Shown here: piece by piece, positions 23,400 through 34,295 of the stretch
Layout of the letters: the number at the start of each line of letters is the position of its first letter
Numbering within the stretch: the stretch's first letter is position 1
Assembly: GCA_963682025.1 (NCBI GenBank)
Contig: OY821519.1
Location: forward strand, 138,055,429 to 138,119,428
DNA: 64,000 nt
From: Cordilura impudica
Lineage: Eukaryota; Arthropoda; Insecta; Diptera; Scathophagidae
Direction: 5' to 3'
The notes under the pieces: model-generated
What the model saw: only the letters and a program-made list of their open reading frames with translations
The model's database searches: none
What the model was told of the DNA's origin: nothing
Translations under genes and position numbers: made by a program

Positions 23400-23770
23400 T
23401 GATGGAGTTCTTTTTTACCCAGTACTGCGCCAAAGACGTATTTGTTTCAGCAGCATTTGGTTCTAGCAAGATGAAGCAACTGCACATATAGCCAGATCTG
23501 TTATAGCCACACTCCAACGAAAATTCCCCAAATTAATATCCAGAAACTCCACTTTCGGCTGGCCGCAAAGGTCACCTGACTTGACTGCACCAAACTTTTT
23601 TTTATGGGGTTAAATCAAGCAAGAGCTGTATAAAACGAAATCTGACTGAATTGAAGCAGTCCATTAAAACAATAATTGAGGCGATCCGGACTTTAGGATC
23701 GGTGCCGCATATACATGGATAGTCATTTAGGGTCTATCACGTTAAAAACCATTAGTTAAATAAAATTAAA
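23400..23770 (+). pseudogene. Tc1/mariner-superfamily transposase C-terminal fragment
   Basis: WFQQDEATAHIARSVIATLQ carries the second catalytic D. SPDLTAPNFFLWG is the third block, with N where the catalytic D/E should be, about 40 residues downstream, close to the DD41D spacing. A stop follows directly. The N-terminal half is absent, and the fragment lies immediately upstream of a better preserved relative. Confidence 0.7.
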
Positions 23771-23909
23771 TTGAATTTTCTATTCAATAAAAAAAATTAA
23801 TGAACTACATTGATGAAAAAATAAGTTATTTGAATTTCTTATTGTAGCACAATTGGTGCGCCACGCTGAATTGGAATTATAATAACATATCTGGATATTC
23901 TTAGTAATA

Positions 23910-25209
23910 AAGGGTTTTACAACAGGGACGCTACAAAAGTAAAAAGACAGGGACAGCAAACGATGCCATATTTCTTGCCGCTCTTTTGACGTTTCTCTTC
24001 AGTAAGATTTGCAATTTCATGACAGGAAGATGTACGGGCCAACAACGAGTCGAAATTATTAAAATTTACTACTGAAATTCGGAGTCAGCGGCCTCAACGT
24101 TAAGAGCGCTACGTCCAATTTATGGTCGTCATAATCGTCCTAGCAGATCAACAATTGAGCGTCTAGTGGAAAAATCTAAATCCAATGGCACAACACAAAA
24201 TGTTCCCGTGCCAGTGAGACAAAGAAGCGCCCGCAGTATCGAGAATATTGCTGCCGCTGAGGCTTCAGTTGAAGAAAGACCAAATGTGTCTCTCACGCGT
24301 CGTTCTCAAGCGTTGGGCATCTCTGTGACGTCGTTGTGGCGAATTTTGCGAAAATATCTTAGCCTACATCCTTACAAGATCAAATTGACGCAAGAACTGA
24401 AGCCGCTTGAGCACCAGAAGCGTCGTATGTTCCTGAATTGGGCTGATCAACAACTTGAAAATGATTCGGATTTTCATCGAAAAATCATCTTCAGCGATGA
24501 GGCTCATTTCTGGCTGAATGGCTTCGTCAATAAACAAAATATGCGTTATTGGTCAGACAGCAATCTACACGTACTCCATGAGTCATCATTGCATCCCGAA
24601 AAATTATGGTTTGGTGCGGTTTATGGGCCGGCTGCGCACTGGGCCGTACTTCTTCCGTGATGATCAATACCGGCACGTTACTGTGAATGGGAATCGCTAC
24701 CGTTCAATGATAACCGAATATTTTTGGCCCCAATTGGATGATATGGACTTCGAGGACATGTGGTTCCAACAGGACGGCGCCACAAGCCACACAGCGAATG
24801 TCACAATCAATTTATTGGAAACCAAGTTTGGAGAACGCGCTATCTCACGAAATGGTCCAGTCGATTGGCCGCCTCGGTCGTGCGATTTGACGCCGTTGGA
24901 ATATTTCCTGTAGGGCTATGTCAAGTCTATGGTCTATGCCAACAAGCCAGCGACGATTGATGAAATTCGTACGAATATCGAACGTGAAATTGCAGCAGTA
25001 TCGGCCGATTTATGCTTGAAACCCGTTGAAAATTGGGTTCAGCGTCTGGACTTCTGCAAGCGTGCCCGTGGTGGCCATGCAAAAGAGATAGAGATGCATA
25101 CATAATGGCATCGAACGTACTTTCACAGGAATACAGAATTTCATCGATTTCCAAAACCGTTTTTGTTTTATTTAAAAAAATTTTGTAGCGCTCTTATTGA
25201 AAACCCCTT
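23910..25209 (+). mobile_element. DD41D-like (rosa-type) DNA transposon, 1.3 kb
   Basis: Inverted ends AAGGGTTTTACAACAGGGAC and AAGGGGTTTTCAATAAGAGC share GCTACAAAA further in, about 33 bp in total. TA lies on both sides (23,908-23,909 and 25,210-25,211). Full-length size for this group. Its single gene is listed next. Confidence 0.85.
24019..25104 (+). pseudogene. DD41D-type transposase, three lesions
   Basis: Start MTGRCTGQQRVEIIKIYY, then an in-frame TGA. A helix-turn-helix segment with the RRSQALGISVTSLWRIL block follows, then the first catalytic motif IIFSDEAHFWLNG. A frameshift lies near 24,620-24,640. The second motif is MWFQQDGATSHTA and the third SCDLTPLEYFL, followed by a TAG where Trp is usual. 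From the second D to the third acidic residue there are 41 intervening residues, but that residue is Glu instead of Asp. It would cut and paste DNA at TA sites if intact; it is not. Assignment to the rosa/DD41D group rests on spacing. Confidence 0.85.
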
Positions 25210-25769
25210 TATTAAACAAAGATGAACTGTCTATTTTGGACATATTACAGGACGCGTTAAAAATTACCTATTATAACTTATACTTGAACAAAAAATGGAT
25301 GAAAGAAACAATATTTTGGCTGAAAGGCTCAAAACAAATAGTGACTTAAACATACGACAAGAAACCAAAATGAGTTCTATCAAATAGTTAACAATCTAAA
25401 TTAGCCCTAAAAAAAATATTATAATCACTACAAGTTATGCATCTGATCACTAATGGTTAGGTTAGGTTAGGTGGGTTGCTCCCCCGAAGACGAGTACACT
25501 CGGAGGCCACATGGCCCATTGTGATAACCTTTAGAAAGTGGCTCCAGGTAGAGATAGGAAGAGATTATAAAAGCACAGATAGATTATGTAAGCAGTATGG
25601 AAAAGAAAGGGTACTCAAAATGAGTTTTTTCGTCCGCTATACGTACCTCCTGAGCTAGCTAGATTCTCTCACGAATTCCGTAAGTTCGCCGAGTGGAACA
25701 TCTACTATGCAGCCCAGCTTATCGAAGTTTCATTGCCCTAGATATCAAAGGTGCCGCTGTTTTACCCTG

Positions 25770-26290
25770 AAGATTCACACAGCAAATTTTGCAATGATCG
25801 TTGGATCCATATCCATCTCCAGAATTATTTTCGTTGCTATGAGAATTGTGTGAATCTTGGCCTGAAAAACGCTATGTTTGTCAGGGATTATCCAAGACTT
25901 GAATGTCAAGTTGCTCAAAGCAGGTCCCTGGCCCGCTGCGATCTTCGAACCAACGGTATACACTGGGATCAAAGCCCTGTCTATGTTAGAGTCTGCGGCC
26001 CAGTCTTCCCTAAGAGATTTGTTCCATCTTATATGACTCCCTTAAACGGAGAACCACTTTCGCTACCATGCTCTTGATGAAAATATTACTAGGCATGATG
26101 CGCAGCATTAAGTCCAGTCTCGTTTATGGTGTCGATCTAATGGCTCCGGTGGTGCCCTTCACGAGTCTAGAAAGTCTGGCCCCTACCTTCACAGCCTTCC
26201 ACCACACCAGATTACCATATGTCAAAATAGGTCTAATTATCGCACAATACATTCAGCAGATTATCTGTGGTTTAAGACCCCAACATCTAC
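25770..26290 (-). pseudogene. Non-LTR RT connection and RNase H domain remnant
   Basis: Reads WMYCAIIRPILTYGNLVWW, then KGTTGAIRSTP. After two stops it continues VYTVGSKIAAGQGPALS and DKHSVFQAKIHTILIA. The family form is FTDGSK...GAGV...SVFQAE, so the first RNase H aspartate is V here. Continues the RT of the other fragment once the mariner is removed. Confidence 0.75.
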
Positions 26291-26292
26291 TA

Positions 26293-27334
26293 GGGCGGAA
26301 CAATAAGTTCGTGACTTTTCGAACTTCGGTCTTAGTTATATAATATGCAACGCTGCTCCCATCAAGTACCAACTGTTAGTAGACTACTGTAAAATTTTGA
26401 GCGAGTTCCGTCATTTACTTTGCGTTTAACAGCTGTTCAAAACATAAAACCTCGTGTTTATTTTTAAATAGAAAAAAGTGTATTTCGAGAAAAAAACCCT
26501 TAATCAAACCGAGGAAATGCTTGATAAATACTATCGGGACTCTGCACCATCGATTTCAATGGTAAAAAAAGTAGTTTATTGACTTTCGTTGTGGTCGCAC
26601 ATATACAAATGGCACTGAACGTTCTGAACGGCCAAGTGAGGTCAATACACCCGAAAATGTCGAAAAAATCCACGATATGGTGTTGGCCTATCGAAGAGTA
26701 AAAGTGTGTGAGATTGTTGATGCCATAGGTATTTCATATGGTAGTGTGGTTTCGATTTTAGAGTTAAGTTCTTGCGGCGTTTTGTAACTGTGGATGAAAC
26801 ATGGATCCACCACAACAATCCGCAGACCAAGCAATGGGTTTCTCCGGGTGAAACGACTCCGAAGAAGGCCAGGGTAAGTTTGTCGACCAATAAGGGTATG
26901 GCAACCGTTTTTGGGATGCACGCGGTATAATCCACATCGATTACCTTCAAAAGGGAAAAACAATAAACGGCGAATATTATGCCAACTTATTGGAACGATA
27001 TAACGAGGATTAAAAAAGACCCCCTATGGCCAAGAAAAAAGTTCTTTTTCATCAAGATAATGCACGGGTGCATACGCAAAATTCCATGAATTGGGCTACG
27101 AATTGGTATCACATCCGCCATATTCTCTGGATTTAGCCCCCAGTAACTATTTCTTATTTCCAAATCTAAAGAAAGGGTGGAAAGAGATTTAGCTCCAACG
27201 ATGAAATTATTGATCAAACAAATGCCTATTTTACGGACCTTGAGCTAAAAGGAGATTATGTTGAAAAAAAAATTTTTTTTGCGCAAAAAAACTGTATTTC
27301 ATTGTAAAGGTCACGGCAATATTGTTCCGCCCTC
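26293..27334 (+). mobile_element. Mariner (irritans-like) nested in the non-LTR element
   Basis: Inverted ends AGGGCGGAACAATA (26,292 on) and, in reverse from about 27,334, GAGGGCGGAACAATA. Outside lie the two halves of one non-LTR reading frame. Internal gene listed next. Short TA-containing flanks (TA at 26,291-26,292; TA at 27,336-27,337). Confidence 0.85.
26512..27290 (+). pseudogene. Mariner transposase, internally deleted
   Basis: EMLDKYYRDSAPS and KKVVY at the N-terminus are followed by a gap of roughly 70-80 codons. Then come FVTVDETWIHHNNPQTKQW (first D), MATVF, DARGIIHIDYLQKGKTINGE, VLFHQDNARVHT (second D) and YSPDLAPSNYFLFPNL. The third catalytic D is N. Several stops and shifts. 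Order and motifs are those of irritans-subfamily mariners. Confidence 0.85.
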
Positions 27335-27339
27335 GTACC

Positions 27340-27760
27340 AAACTCCTTCTGCAGGTATAGAAGGCACATAACGCCTTCTTAGTCCTTACCCTAAATTACT
27401 CGATCAAGTGAGTTTAGAGTCCAGAATAACACCCAAATACTTCGCCACCCTTAATAGTACCAGAGTCTTCCCGTCCACTCTTAGACTCAGGTACCTTTGT
27501 TTTTCTAGTAAAGAGAACCAACTTGGTTTTAGAGGGGTTGATCCCCAACCCGTTTTCCCTTGCCCATTTCACGAGTTTTCCTAATGCCGACTTCATGAGG
27601 TCACTGATCGTTGGTAGGAATCTACCTCTGAGCAGAAGCACAATGTCATCAGCATAGGCAACCACTTTGGTGCCCGTTCTGTCGAAAGATTCGAGCTTTT
27701 TATTCATCACAAGGTTCCACAAAAGAGGAGATGTAACTCCTCCTTATTTGACCATACTAT
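27340..27760 (-). pseudogene. Non-LTR reverse transcriptase core
   Basis: GGVTSPLLWNLVMNKKLE precedes the catalytic box VVAYADDIVLLLRG (YADD, residues ~22-25 of the 102-codon frame). Next comes WARENGLGINPSKTKLVLFT, the primer-grip/thumb side, and after frameshifts VAKYLGVILDSKL and CAFYTCRR. The gene copies RNA into DNA at the target site. The upstream palm motifs are missing; the 27,745-27,940 segment is not recognisably RT. Confidence 0.85.
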
Positions 27761-27940
27761 TGGTAAGCAATTGAGATGGAAATTTAGGCCATTTTGTGCT
27801 CACACAGCCAGAGTAACGATGCGGATTGCAAAAGAAGAATTCCCGGGCCGATGATCTTCCCTTTTGGCGATTTGAACTGGCAGGATAGATTGCCAAATAT
27901 AGCGACTTTAGACTTCTATCTTTAGAGCTTCTTAGAATCA

Positions 27941-29335
27941 TAACATAATAAACACATATTGAAATAAGTCACAATTTTTGATGTCATCAATAATATACCT
28001 TCAAGTAAACTTTCCCTGAAAATAGAACTCAAGACAAAAAAAAAAACTTCAATTCGTGTAACCATATATAAAAATATTTGGTTAAACGGTTTGCAATAAC
28101 AGTTTGAGCACAAATACGTGACCAAACCCGTGCTGACCTAACACAGTCTGTTGGGTGTCTGTTTATTTTTGGACCAAAAACTCTTCCCGAAACTCATTGT
28201 ATATGGTATCATGAAGTTGGCCCTTTTATAGTCTTTTCATTATATTTCTCGTATTATATTTTTGGATAATTTGTGTAACTAATTTAATTTAAAGCTTGAA
28301 TGAACGCTTTTCTAAACATTATCCAGATTTAACGTTGAAATACTTGTTGTCATTACTTATCATTTTTGTTACTTTAAACTAAAATTCTTTTCAAATGCTC
28401 TTCCTTATACCATTTCTAAGTATGTATAAAAAAAAATAAATAAATAAAAAACAGATGTGTATGCTCTTTATTTTGAAACGAAAATAAAAAATGTCCAGTC
28501 ACAACAATAGTAAAGCATTTCTTTTTATGGCATTATCTGCGATGCTGTTCAAGAGCATGCACTGCATTTGTATCTGCTACCACGTTTCGGTAGTATTATT
28601 TTATTGTATTGTAGAAATTTCTTTGTTACAATACAACTGAGTACTTATTGCCAAAAATGCTAACTAGGGGATATTTGGTGGTCGAAAAGTTTTTTCTGTA
28701 ACATTATTGGTTGAAGTTAGTTTTTGTGTGTTAACTTAATGCTCAATAGTTAAAATTATTGTGTTGTCAAATGTTAAATTTTTTTTTCTTAACAGTTTCT
28801 AAAATACATCTACTTTTAGCCTTTTCAGTAATGCAAAGACAAAGTTGTTATAACAAACATGCATACAATATTGTTCAGCAAACAGCTGCTGACTTGTTCA
28901 TCAAGCCTAAACACTACAGCTCGGGGTGAGCTTTGGCGTCTCTTAAAAATGTTTTGCATATTTTACGATATTCTGCTTCTAATTATTGGCTGCAATTATT
29001 ACGGCCCAGGCCAGATATAGAAAGCAAGCACAATTTAAATATTAGTATTATAAATAAAACTCATTTATTTAGTTCCTCAAATGATTTTATTTATTTGTTT
29101 TTGCTGAGCAACTACGATTCGTGCTCGATTTAACTTAAAAGCAAAGTGTGTTGATCGAACAGAATCGAACGCTATTTATACTAAAATTATGCTTACAAAA
29201 TTGATATAAAGTGGGATTGTGTAGCGACGGACAGAACATCCTCTGGCTACTTTTACATATACAATCCAACAATCATTGTGCAACACCAAAAGTGTTGACT
29301 GTTACAGTAGGCACCGTATCAGCTTAATTGCACAC
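27941..29335. other. Unassigned intergenic stretch
   Basis: No recognisable coding motif. A 66-codon frame at 28,933-29,133 and others match nothing known to me. Possibly the least repeat-invaded DNA in the window. Confidence 0.5.
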
Positions 29336-29390
29336 AGCACTGCTTATGCACTCTAAATCTAGGCTCTTGCATTATTGCATAAGCAGTGCT
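29336..29390. other. Perfect 15 bp stem hairpin
   Basis: AGCACTGCTTATGCA at 29,336-29,350 is mirrored exactly by TGCATAAGCAGTGCT at 29,376-29,390 with a 25 nt loop. Shorter than a typical microRNA duplex and not extended by the flanks. Confidence 0.6.
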
Positions 29391-29509
29391 AATCGTTTTA
29401 GTTCTTTTTATTGTTTTGTGTGTAACATGATCAGTTTTTATATTTAGTAACCAGAAATATTCTTGTTGGTAGTGACGAATATGTTCTACGCTACAGTACT
29501 ATTATAAGT

Positions 29510-30297
29510 TCATATCTAAATAAGCTCATATCTGACATTATTTTTATATGATTACTAGGCAAAAAAAATGGGCCGATCATGACCATATTTAGTAAAGTCT
29601 TTTACTTCTTCTCAAATGAATATACGTATATAAACCAACTTTGGAAACCATCTATGAAATATTTTCTTTTCTTTTTAAAGATTTAATTAATGCGGAGTAT
29701 GACTAAAAATGTTCTTAAAAGGTTTTTTTTAACTACTTTTTAGTGGGTATAATAGAAACACATACTCCAAATTTTATCGATATATAAAACTTAGATCTCA
29801 CGGCCATTTTTGTCGGTTTCATATGGGTTACTTGTGTGGGGGCTAGGTTTGAACATGATTACAATAATATTGGTCCCATGGCCGATAAAAGCTTAGACAC
29901 CAAAATATATTCATACTTGCAACCTATAGTTTCATTACAAAGTTTACCTTTTTCTTCTTCTTCTCTTTTTTTTAAGCCTAGTGCCGTGAAGCCGAGTGGC
30001 TTGTCTGCACATTCAAATTTGGCTAGTTTTTTTTTCAGCGACAGACCAAAGCCTCTGGTGGGAATCGAACCCACGACCCCCGCATGATAGGCGAGCACGC
30101 TACCTACTCACCTACCGGGGCGCTTACATACATAAATACAAAGATGGGTAGACGGACGGACATGGTGAAATCGGTTCGGAGTGTGATTCTGAGTCTATCG
30201 GTATAATAAAAGGTGGGACAAATATTTTTGGTAGTTACAAACATCACCACAAACTTATTATACTTTCACTACATAGTGGTACATAGTAAAAGAAATA
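29510..30297 (+). repeat. GTCY dispersed repeat copy 8, diverged
   Basis: Left terminus lost. Recognisable blocks from TGGGCCGATCATGACCATAT to the GACGGACGGACA tract (30,152) and the degenerate end CTACATAGTGGTACATAGTA. Interrupted by a SINE at 29,948. Faces copy 9 tail-to-tail. Confidence 0.8.
29948..30123 (-). mobile_element. tRNA-derived SINE
   Basis: On the minus strand it starts GCGCCCCGGTAGGTGAGTAG. The pol III A box is near 30,102-30,115 (TAGGTGAGTAGG) and a perfect B box at 30,060-30,072 contains GGTTCGATTCC. A tRNA-unrelated body ends in an AGAAGAAGAAGAAA tail. TTAC flanks both sides (29,944-29,947 and 30,124-30,127), a short target duplication. The acceptor stem does not pair, so it is not a tRNA gene. 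Confidence 0.85.
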
Positions 30298-30299
30298 AC

Positions 30300-31000
30300 T
30301 TAAACGCCCACTATGTGATTAGGGTATAATGAGTTTGTGCTTATGTTTATTACTACCAAAAATATTTGACATAGATCCATCTTTTATTATACCGAACTAC
30401 TCAGAATCTATTTGTGGTTCGATGTCCGTCCATCTGTTTGTCCATGTAAACTTTGTAATTGAACTATAGGTCGCAAATAATAACATGTTTTAATGAAATT
30501 TGGTATATATAGGAGGAGTGCTATTGAAATTGGTGAAAATCGGTGCATGTTAAGACCTAGTCCCCATACAAATGAATCATATGTGATCAACTTAAGTTGC
30601 CGTAAGAACCATATAATCACATCGATCTCGGTCACATTGGGTTTGTATGTGTTTATTACACCCATTAATCAGTTGTCTAAAAAAAACCCTACAGGACAAT
30701 TCTTAGTCATAGTCGCCACCCACGTAACGTTGTCTCCCGATCTTCACTTAAACCTACCAAAAACAAAAATATTGCACAGATTTTTCTCAAATTTGGTTTG
30801 TATATGTTTTTGTCAAAAATAAGTGACTTTACCAAATATGGTCAGGATCGGTCCATTTTTCAACCTAGTTCCAATATAAATATATCATCTTTTTCAGATT
30901 TGTAGGCAAAAACATTAATAAAAGTTTATACTTATTTTCCATACCTAATTGGTTGGACCTAAATAAATTTTCTAAACGCATCTTATTAGGTATCACATTT
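30300..31000 (-). repeat. GTCY dispersed repeat copy 9
   Basis: Begins near CCCACTATGTGATTAGGGTA, contains the GTCCGTCCATCTGTTTGTCC tract, and fades out at AGGTATCACAT. Diverged; left TIR motif degraded. Confidence 0.85.
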
Positions 31001-31189
31001 AATAAATTTTCTACTAACTAATCTTGGCACAGATTGGAGACGAACTATGTAGTTTCAATCCCATTGCTGCTACATAAGCTTTTTTGAGATAACTTTTAAA
31101 GTTATTCGATGGTCAGATTTTTTTTGTAAATCCAGTGATACTCAATGACGTACAGTTTTTCTCAGATAGCGATCAAAAACTGTCAGAAC

Positions 31190-31593
31190 TAGAAAGGGTA
31201 TCTTGTACTATGTCTAAAATATTCTGAGTCTATTTAACGATATCCATCCATCTATCTATATGTCTCTCTGAATATGCATATAAACCCTGTATAGGTCGCA
31301 AATAGGAATATATTTTTTATTAAATTAAGCATATAAGCTTTTGCTATTAAAATTGGTGAAAATCTCTGCATGCTCAGACCTTGCTTCCAAGCAAATGAGA
31401 TTTCATGAGATTGATTTAAATTGCCCTAAGATCCAGACTATCATATACGCTCCGTCAAGTTTTGTTGATGTGTGTTTATTACACCCATTAATCAGTAGTC
31501 GAAACATTCACAGAATATTGCATAGATTTCAAACTTGCTTTATATAAGTTTGTGCGAAAAATAAGCAACCTTGCAAAATATAGTCATTAATAG
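31190..31593 (-). repeat. GTCY dispersed repeat copy 10, partial
   Basis: Strongly diverged fragment with ATCCATCCATCTATCTATAT in place of the GTCY tract and the CAAATAGGAATATATTTTTT block. The palindromic end is missing. Confidence 0.65.
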
Positions 31594-31815
31594 CACAAAA
31601 CTCTACAATGCGGTGTGTGTGTTTATTAAATTTGTGTTGAATTGTGAATTGGCTAAAATTTATTAGCATAACTTTAGGCTCTTATAAAATTATTTATTTA
31701 CAAACTCAGTTATATATCTTCTGTGTGTTCAACAAATATTTATAATGAAATTTATTGAATTTTAAATTTTTATTTTAGGACTTGCACTCAAATTTCTAGG
31801 GCTGGGTTCTGCTAG
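31594..31815 (+). mobile_element. Non-autonomous Helitron copy 5, 5'-truncated
   Basis: Plus orientation: GGCTGGGTTCTGCTAG then T at 31,801-31,816, with the usual preceding hairpin degraded to ACTCAAATTTCTAGGGC. The 5' half is missing. Confidence 0.65.
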
Positions 31816-31959
31816 TAAAAATGGCAGAATAAAAAATTTTTTTGAAACAATAAAGAAAGTTTAATGTAATTATAAAAAAGAATTTTCTTTAAATAACAGT
31901 ATGTATTGAAACAAAACAAATAAATGGTTCAATTAAAATTGTTTTTTTTTATATATACA

Positions 31960-32470
31960 AGTTAACACTTCCACACGCCCAATACCTTTTTTAATAACAT
32001 ATTGGCGAATGCGCGAGTCAGCAATACCACGGACAGCGCGTGTTGCAGTTGACACCCCGCGCACCACCCCTTTGCTCACCAATATACAATGCGCTATACG
32101 ATACTTGCATTCTTTTGTACACGCGCAAGCTATTGGGAAATGAATAAGTTAGTGTTCTAAATTAAATTAAGCTAGCGTATGCAAATATTTGCACACGCGA
32201 ATTATTGGGAAACCATAGCATGTTATGGTTCCCATGAGAATAAGCTGGCATAGGCAAAATAATATTAGTAAATTTTTAGTTATATTAATGTGCAAGAGAC
32301 GGAGAGCAGGCAGTTCAATTCTAGACTGCAGTAGAGCAACATCGGGTTTTTTAATAAAATAATAAGTCAAAATATTAAATAGTGTTTTTTTATTTAAAAG
32401 GTGAGTTGGGCCCCATGGGCGGCCCAACAATAGTAATTTTTTTAAAACATGGCTGACGCCATTGTTAACT
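31960..32470 (+). repeat. 5' LTR
   Basis: Begins AGTTAACACTTCCACACG and ends GCCATTGTTAACT. Perfect 7 bp terminal inverted repeat. AATAAA at 32,353-32,358 is the likely polyadenylation signal. No difference from the 3' LTR was found on base-by-base reading. The 87-codon minus frame present in both LTRs is incidental. Confidence 0.97.
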
Positions 32471-32487
32471 GGCGCCCGAGCAGGGAC
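32470..32487 (+). other. Primer-binding site, tRNA-Lys-like
   Basis: TGGCGCCCGAGCAGGGAC overlaps the last LTR base. It differs at one position from the lysine-tRNA primer site known in lentiviruses; gypsy-group elements are known to use lysine tRNA. The tRNA assignment is inferred. Confidence 0.75.
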
Positions 32488-34295
32488 CGGCCAATCGCGG
32501 AGTGAAAAGGATGTGCCGGATCCTTCTGTGCTTGGCTCATGGCCAAAATAATCCCTTTTCCTAAGAAAAAAATAAATAATAAAAGTGAAAAAAGTGAAAA
32601 AAAATTTCTTTTTTTAGAATAAAAAGTCTAGAAATTAAAAAGTGTCCTTTGAGAAATCGAGAAGTTCTAAAATAAAAATTCTTTTTTCGAAAATAAAATA
32701 CAAAAAGTTTTACAAGTTCTGAAAGTGGAAATGAGAAATTTGAAATGAAAATTTCCTTTTTTGAAAATTAAAAATAAAAAAAATTCTTTTTGTGAATATG
32801 TGGAATTTAAAAATGAAAATTTGCTTTTTTTGGAAAATTAAAAATTCTTTTTGTGAATAAGAAAAGAAAAAGAGAAATTATTAAAATAGTTAATTAAGCT
32901 AAGGGTAAAATTGAAAGAAGTACTCCCTGAGGAAGTAAAATTCCGGGGGATGAAAAATCAATTATTTTTTGGAAACCCTAGAGAGGGAAATATCCAAAAT
33001 TGAAAAAGCAAAGTATCCTTCAGTCTCCCCCCGAAAACAGGTAAGTGTGCATTCTTGTGTAAACTGCAACATGATAAAAAATAAAAAAGGTGACCAATAT
33101 GGGTCTTGAAATGAGGCCCAGCGTGCTGCGATCCTGAACTCCAGGCCCTCCAGTGCGTAAAAAATTTTTTGTCACTATGATAATATGAAAATTCATCCCT
33201 TTGGAAAAACGTGAAACCTTGCTTCAGAACGCTCCCTTACCGAAAGGTGACATTACAGAAGGCTAAAGGACATTACCCAACAAGTTGTAGTAAACTTAAG
33301 AACCTACACTACTCAGTGGGTACGGATGTTTCCTTTTCGCCTGGTAATTAAGAGCTTAAGCTGGAAGGTTCACAGGGTGAGATAAATCGTGCCTTAGTAC
33401 GTCAGCATTCACTGTTCGAAACCGGACCACACGATCCTCCATCTAAAGGGATATAAGGTAATAAAAAATATGAATGAATAAAGTAAATTAGTGCAATTAC
33501 TCTGACAAGTATATGTACACGGGGAACCTAAAGGATGACCTTTGTATGTATATTTTTAGTATTTATATAAATTAAATAGCAAAAAATAGAAATTATTAAA
33601 TTGCCAAATCGAAAATATGAAATTGAAAAAAATATTTACATAAATTAAATGGCAAAAAATAGAAAATGAAATTGCCAAAGAGAAGTTATGAAAATTTTAT
33701 ATGAATGAGAAGGAAAAAATAAAAATTATCGAATGATATAAAATTATGATAAAAAAGTCTTATATAAATTAAATGGAAAAAAATAAAAAAATTAATGCCA
33801 AAAAGAAAATAAAAAGTGGTGAAAATAAAAATCTTTTAATAATTAAATAAAAAATGATCGAAAAATAAAAATTACAAAATTAGAAAAATAATCTTTTTTT
33901 ATCAAAAAACAAGAAATAAATTGTGAAAGGAAAAGGGAAGAAGCTATGAGCCAAGACGTTAAAAATATCTTTTTAAATTAAATCGAGAATGTGGAAGTAA
34001 AATAAATAATTGAAAATCTAAACTTTTCCGTTTTAGATCCACTCAACATAACATCAATCACATGTACTTCGCATAGTACGTAAAAATATAAACCTATAGT
34101 TAAATATAAATAAAACGCAATCTAAGAATCTAACACAATCTAGAATTGAACAGAGCTATAAAGGGTAAGTGCAAGGCCTTGGTTGAATTATTGAATCTTT
34201 TTGCGATTATTATTTGACTTATTTGTGGTGTGCGATAACCCTCTTCATTTTTTTTTTTACTCTGAGCCTTAAACTTACGACCAATACGGACAGAA
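32488..34295 (+). other. Errantivirus leader (5' UTR)
   Basis: About 1.8 kb, A-rich, without a long frame. A consensus splice donor CAG|GTAAGTGT lies at 33,040/33,041 and a second GTAAGT at 34,165. In errantiviruses env is expressed from a spliced RNA, so one of these is a plausible donor. Packaging signals are expected here but not identifiable by eye. Confidence 0.7.

Larger units (their letters stand above)
25455..27760 (-). mobile_element. I/LOA/R1-group non-LTR retrotransposon remnant, split
   Basis: On the minus strand in order: reverse transcriptase core (27,760-27,340), a mariner insertion (27,334-26,293), connection domain (26,290-26,070), RNase H (about 26,000-25,770) and a 3' UTR. 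The UTR contains CACAATGGGCCATGTGGCCTCC and ends in an ACCTAACCTAACC tail rather than poly(A). The 5' ORF and endonuclease are missing. The clade name is inferred from the presence of RNase H and the tail type. Confidence 0.75.

Noticed and set aside
25458..25480. Telomere-like TTAGG repeat (GGTTAGGTTAGGTTAGGTGG)
   Set aside because: It is the TAACC-type tail of the minus-strand non-LTR element and only three units long; flies of this kind do not use TTAGG telomeres.
30050..30123. tRNA gene
   Set aside because: A and B boxes are present, but the acceptor stem does not pair, an unrelated body and AGAAG tail follow, and it is flanked by a short duplication: a SINE.
32167..32430. 87-codon minus-strand frame in the LTR, repeated at 40,826-41,089
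   Set aside because: Identical in both LTRs only because the LTRs are identical; no domain, opposite to element transcription.
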